A stretch of 41,159 nucleotides of DNA. Origin: Lobulomyces angularis. Taxonomy: Eukaryota; Chytridiomycota; Chytridiomycetes; Lobulomycetales; Lobulomycetaceae. The stretch is taken from assembly GCA_027604685.1 (NCBI GenBank), contig JADHYX010000190.1, positions 1 to 41,159 on the forward strand, written 5' to 3'. Position 1 is the first letter of the stretch, and the number at the start of each line of letters is the position of its first letter. Below, piece after piece: positions 37,291-41,159 of the stretch. A program made the translations under genes and the position numbers. Under the pieces are notes generated by a model. The model saw only the letters and a list, made by a program, of their open reading frames with translations. It was not told the DNA's origin and ran no database searches.

Positions 37291-38103
37291 ATGGAAGAAT
37301 CAACGTTAGAATTAAAACCACTCATTTCAAATCCGAAAGTACTGGTGAATAAAACCTCAACAACAAATTTAAAACAAAAATTATTAAAACAATTAAAAAA
37401 TCAAAAAAGTTTATCTGAAAGTAGTTTAATTGAGGGAGAACAAAATTTAGATGATGTGGAAAATAAAGAAGATAGCACCTACGTAAAAAAAGTAATTATT
37501 GAACCATTTTTAACGGCATTAAAAACTGGATCTTCCATTAACGAGTTAACGTTAACAATTACCCTTGGAATTGTGTTAGGTTTGTTTCCAATTCTAGGAT
37601 TGAGTTCCGTCATATGTTTGGTATTAGCACTTGTTTTTAAGCTGAATTTGCCACTAATTCAGGTGGTTAATTTTAGTTTAACTCCCTTCGCTTTTGCACT
37701 CTGTGTTCCTTTTTTTAAGTTTGGAACATTTTTGTTAAGGTAAATGATTTGCTAAAGATTTTAAAGAATAATTTTTATTACAATTAAAGAAAATTTTACA
37801 AAAAGAAATTTTTTTAGGTTTGATGTAGATTCTTTTCTTCCGAACTCTTTATGGAATAAAGTTTACTCCGAACCCATACTTGGGTTAAAAATAATAATTT
37901 CTGGTATATTTGGATGGCTAATTATTTGCCTGCCATTATCGTAAACATTTTATTTGACTTTCTTTTTACATTTTCGTAAAATATTTGATTTCTTCTACTA
38001 ATTGTGATTATTTTTTAATTGTAAAATATTTTATAGTGTTTTGCTATATCCTGCTTTGAAACCTTTAGTAAGATACCTTAAATCACATTATAATCCTATT
38101 TAA
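37291..38103 (+). CDS. DUF2062 family membrane protein
   Basis: Three exons: 37291-37739, 37818-37940 and 38037-38103, giving about 212 residues with consistent phases. A charged N-terminal region of about 70 residues precedes a hydrophobic domain. Its first segment has the DUF2062 pattern: a basic/polar lead, then SINELTLTITLGIVLGLFP, a GLSSV turn and a second hydrophobic run. LNLPLIQVVNFSLTP follows, then two further membrane stretches including IIISGIFGWLIICLPL. The end is short and basic (RYLKSHYNP). DUF2062 proteins are found mainly in bacteria and in scattered eukaryotes, and the function is not established. The start at 37291 is the only in-frame ATG before the conserved part. Confidence 0.75.
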
Positions 38104-38306
38104 AGAAAATTTTAAGTTGATCACCAGTTCTGTACATTATCGCGATTAATCAAATTCATCTCTTTTCTTTTAATAGTTTTAATTATAATATAGTTTTGAT
38201 ATTTAAAACAAATTAAATTGGCAAAACTTTTAATGCAAATTTATTTGATCTTATTTTCTGAGTTTCGTCAAAATTGCACTTTTTTTCCAAGGGTTTTTTT
38301 CTTAAT

Positions 38307-39604
38307 ATGGAATCTAATGGTTTAATAAGATTTCAAGAAGAAACATTAAAAAAACCTTTAACTACTAGCTCTCGATCATTAAATAACCTATTAAATGGAG
38401 GTTTCCCTTCAGTTTTAAATGAAATTTTTGGTCCACCAGGAATTGGAAAAACTCAGCTGTGGTAAGTCAAATTACACTCTTCACAGTTATTATTCAGCGA
38501 CTGTAATTATAACACTTAATATAAATTTTAAAAAAATTATCAAGCTTTTTTTATTTTAAAGGAAATTTTTGTTTTTTAACTGTGTAAATTTTTTTGCAGC
38601 ATTCAGTTGTCGTTAAATGTTCAATTACCTTCAAGCTTAGGCGGATTAGAAGGAGAAGCTATTTATATTGACACAGAGGGCAGTTTTACGGTATTTTATT
38701 AAGTTAAAAAAAAAAAGTTAAACGGTTAACACATTTTTTTCAATTAGCTGGAGAGGGTAGAAGAGATGGCTCGTCATATCTGTAAAAAATTGAATAAAAG
38801 TTTATGTAAGAAGAAACCTTTTCATTTTCCCCCAGTTTTTTTAAGAAATGTTTCGCAAATTTTAATTTTTTTTTGGAGGAAGAAGTAAATATTAAAAGCT
38901 GAACCTAATTAACTCTTTTTTTAAAAGTAACTTCTGTAGAGAAATTTTTATCAAACATTCACTATTTCCGCATCTTTGATCTAAACGAAAATATAGCAAT
39001 ATTTAATGCACTTGATGAGTACATAAAAAAGAATAAGAAAATAAAATTAATTGTTATTGATTCAATTGCCTTTCACTTCAGATCATCTTTTACTGACTTG
39101 GGTAATGATCTAATATAGTAAAGCATTATGAAATAATTTTTTAGGGCTTCGATCACGAATTTTAAATACCCTTTCCCAGAAATTAATGAAACTGGCTTCT
39201 GATTTTAATCTAGTCATTGTTTTAGTAAATCAAATGACAACAAAACTAATAAAAGGTGGAAATTGCAGCACATTGGTACCAGCATTGGGAGATAGTTGGG
39301 GTCACTCATGTACGAATAGAATTTTGTTATTTTGGGAAGATGGTATAAGGTAAATGACGGTGTAGTAATTTTTTAATAAAATTCTTCAAAGAAATGCGAC
39401 TCTAGTTAAATCCCCCAATATGAAGGTAAATACAGTTCAGTTTGAGATATTGGTATGAAAAAATCACCATATTGTTATTATCTATTAGATTTTAAATAAT
39501 TTGAATTTTAGAATGAGGGTATTTCGGACATTTCAACGTTAAATGTCCCAAATGTTGTGTCAAGAAAAAGACCTTTTGAAGAGGAACAGAATAATCAACG
39601 CTGA
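38307..39604 (+). CDS. RAD51C: RAD51C-like recombinase, short form
   Basis: Seven exons: 38307-38461, 38600-38690, 38748-38805, 38928-39101, 39145-39349, 39392-39452 and 39512-39604, phase-consistent, about 278 residues. RAD51 paralogue of homologous recombination and crossover resolution. Walker A is GPPGIGKT (42-49) and Walker B is LIVID, ending at Asp146. Family blocks are [36 protein letters not shown] and KSPNMK. The tail is basic (SRKRPFEEE), matching the nuclear localisation tail of RAD51C rather than XRCC3 or RAD51. It is about 100 residues shorter than human RAD51C because the N-terminal helical domain is missing. The ATP-binding core begins about 40 residues after the first ATG. No in-frame upstream exon was seen in the 200 bases before it. 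Confidence 0.85.
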
Positions 39605-39815
39605 TTTTAGGACAACTTTAAATATGCCAAAAAAAAAATTAATATGTAGTTAATATAAAACAATATCAATTATTTGATGCTGCTCATTACTATACTGCTG
39701 CGGAATAAATATAATTTACGATACTGTTAAAGAAAGAAATTAAAAAGAAATAAAAAAAAATTTAATTCAATTAAACATTTGTTTTTTAAGACTTACACGT
39801 TTTAAGAAGGTATGG
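39605..39815. other. 3' flank of RAD51C
   Basis: AT-rich; contains AATAAA near 39705. Nothing else recognised. Confidence 0.4.
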
Positions 39816-40080
39816 TATTGGTTTACACCAGTGCTAGTGGCCACGGTCCAATATGTCGTTCAATGCAGTTCAATCAAACACAAAAAAGGGACTAGAAAGA
39901 GATGTTGGAAAGGTCCGTTAAAAAAAACAGATTCAACTCACGCAGCAACTATAAGAGTTGATGTTTCATAGATTATGAAACTGCAGAACACCTAAAAATA
40001 ATAGTTTAACTATGGAAAGTTTAAATTTCTGCCTACAGTGTTATTATGTAATGCATGTACAGATAATACTAAGATACACT
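39816..40080. repeat. Dispersed repeat, copy B
   Basis: Second, longer and more diverged copy of the 32031-32230 repeat, same orientation. The best-conserved ends are 39816-39832 (16 of 17 bases) and 40021-40080; extra sequence lies between blocks (for example about 39835-39900 and 39955-39985). No terminal inverted repeats or clear target-site duplication are visible. Confidence 0.65.
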
Positions 40081-40402
40081 AGAGTTCTACTAGATGGTTG
40101 TTTGCCCCGTGCCTCTATGTGTTTCTTTCCAAACCTTATAGTACAGGAAAATTTGTACAATAAATTTTAACGCCCCATGAAGTCTCATTTTTCCACTAAT
40201 TCACCAGGCTGCCACCAGCTTCGCCTTAATTTTGAAACAAATTCAGTAACGAAATTGTGAATACAAAATTAATACTTTTATTTAACATTTTATAATGTAA
40301 AAATTGTAAAAATGCGATTTCTTAGAACTACTACTGCCAATTATGTTTAAAATTTTAAGTGTATTATTATTTAACCTTTCATCTATCTATTTCTAATGTC
40401 CT

Positions 40403-40633
40403 CTAAGAAATAATGAAATAAATAAAATTGTGATTAAAAAATTTCTTTAATGGTGTAAAAAACTATCTACTGAATGGGATATCAGCTATTTCGGTGGTTT
40501 AATCTTGAATAATAAATAAGAGAACTATGGTAAAAATTGTCCTCCTACCAAAAATTTTGGTTGTCCAGAAACAAAAGAAGAGGAATTAAAATTAAAATAT
40601 TTACAGAGATTTGGATTTAAAAGTGGAGTATAA
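40403..40633 (+). pseudogene. Coding-like fragment with two in-frame TAA codons
   Basis: One plus frame reads as protein across TAA codons at 40448 and 40517. It runs from a Lys/Ile-rich lead into CKKLSTEWDISYFGGLILNN and, after the second stop, NYGKNCPPTKNFGCPETKE, then a Leu/Lys helix, ending at TAA 40631. Both stops sit where Gln would fit. I do not recognise the family. It is probably a decayed gene. Confidence 0.35.
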
Positions 40634-40788
40634 AAAATATAGATAACACAATAATTTTAATAAGTTGTAATAAATTGATATATCCATAAATTTCTGTTGC
40701 CTAAATTTTTTGGTGGCACATGTTGCAAATTTATGTAACTCCAGTAGTTTTATTAAATCATAACAATGACCACAAAGATTAACAATCA

Positions 40789-40911
40789 ATGCGAAGTCCC
40801 AGTTTTACTTAATGGATCTCCAAAAAAGAGATCAAGGCTTTTTATGAAATAAAGACTTTGAAAATGATTCGTTTAACTGATGAGAAAACAGGAGTCAAAA
40901 AAGGTTGCTGA
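40789..40911 (+). pseudogene. RRM-like fragment with one in-frame TAA
   Basis: From 40789 the frame reads MRSPSFT, a TAA at 40810, then WISKKEIKAFYEIKTLKMI and RLTDEKTGVKKGC before TGA at 40909. The second half has the shape of an RNA-recognition motif: helix one 'SKKEIKAF', strand two, then a D-x-K-T-G-x-x-K-G loop leading to RNP1. The fragment stops just where the RNP1 aromatics should be. No donor site follows, so it looks truncated. Confidence 0.35.
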
Positions 40912-41021
40912 AAATAAAAGAATGAATACTATAAATGTAAACTAAATTTCCTCATATTTTTTTAAAAATAAAACTCAAAAATAGATAGATTTAGATAAAA
41001 ATATATAGAAATGTCAACTTA

Positions 41022-41092
41022 CACCCACAAAACTTCTTTTCAAAAGGTATTTCAAGGAACTCAAGCACTTCTTGATCGTCTTCAAAAACTCC
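41022..41092 (-). CDS. Partial exon of a minus-strand gene at the window edge
   Basis: A strong donor (GTAAGT, read 41022-41017) follows coding sequence that enters from higher coordinates. Two frames are open. One, with an ATG at 41128-41130, gives 36 Lys/Leu-rich residues with many G- or C-ending codons. The other, from about 41092, gives VFEDDQEVLEFLEIPF and EKKFCG with A/T-ending codons like the rest of this genome, and I prefer it. Its 5' side needs an acceptor near 41092. Product not recognised. Confidence 0.3.
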
Positions 41093-41159
41093 TCATCAAA
41101 TGTAACGAAATCCATATGCACACCATCCATTTTTCAAAATACTACCTGCTTAATTGTCC

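Overview
This AT-rich window (I estimate about one third G+C) comes from a eukaryotic nuclear genome with dense, intron-rich genes. The introns are short GT-AG introns, mostly 41-120 nt, and I could splice almost every large gene by hand with consistent phases. Gene content points to an early-diverging zoosporic fungus, for example a Rozella/Cryptomycota-like or chytrid lineage. There is a repetitive DUF3712/LEA-like membrane protein typical of fungi, an NPC2/ML lipid-transfer protein and ATG4. There is also CCDC146, a protein of cilia and basal bodies that non-flagellate fungi would not be expected to keep. The organism assignment is an inference.

Layout on the plus strand, 37-6740: a DDX21/DDX50-type DEAD-box helicase with a GUCT domain and RGG tail (13 exons), an F-box protein of unknown function (6 exons), and the autophagy protease ATG4 (6 exons). 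The stretch 6741-9179 has no conventional gene, but its minus strand carries an open frame interrupted only by TAG codons. 9180-17063 is one 2,484-residue DUF3712-like membrane protein with six tandem repeats of about 150 residues. 17867-18436 (minus) is an NPC2-like secreted protein. 19882-23754 (plus, 17 exons) is CCDC146. It converges on 24417-31506 (minus, 30 exons), a RalGAP alpha-type GTPase-activating protein. The window then runs through WBP2 (32867-33591), a GCK-type STE20 kinase with a citron-homology domain (34151-37032), a DUF2062 membrane protein (37291-38103) and a short RAD51C-like recombinase (38307-39604).

The intergenic stretches hold most of the unusual material. They contain the TAG-rich open frame near 7 kb, a LINE-endonuclease-like remnant near 19.7 kb and a diverged dispersed repeat at 32.0 and 39.8 kb. 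They also contain a small spliced ORF overlapping one repeat copy, and coding remnants with in-frame TAA codons, one of them RRM-like, at 40.4-40.9 kb. The genes form no operon or pathway cluster. They are housekeeping, signalling, trafficking and flagellar genes packed closely together. The main caution is that exon boundaries were drawn by eye. They are supported by splice consensus, phase continuity and family similarity recalled from memory, not by transcripts or searches.
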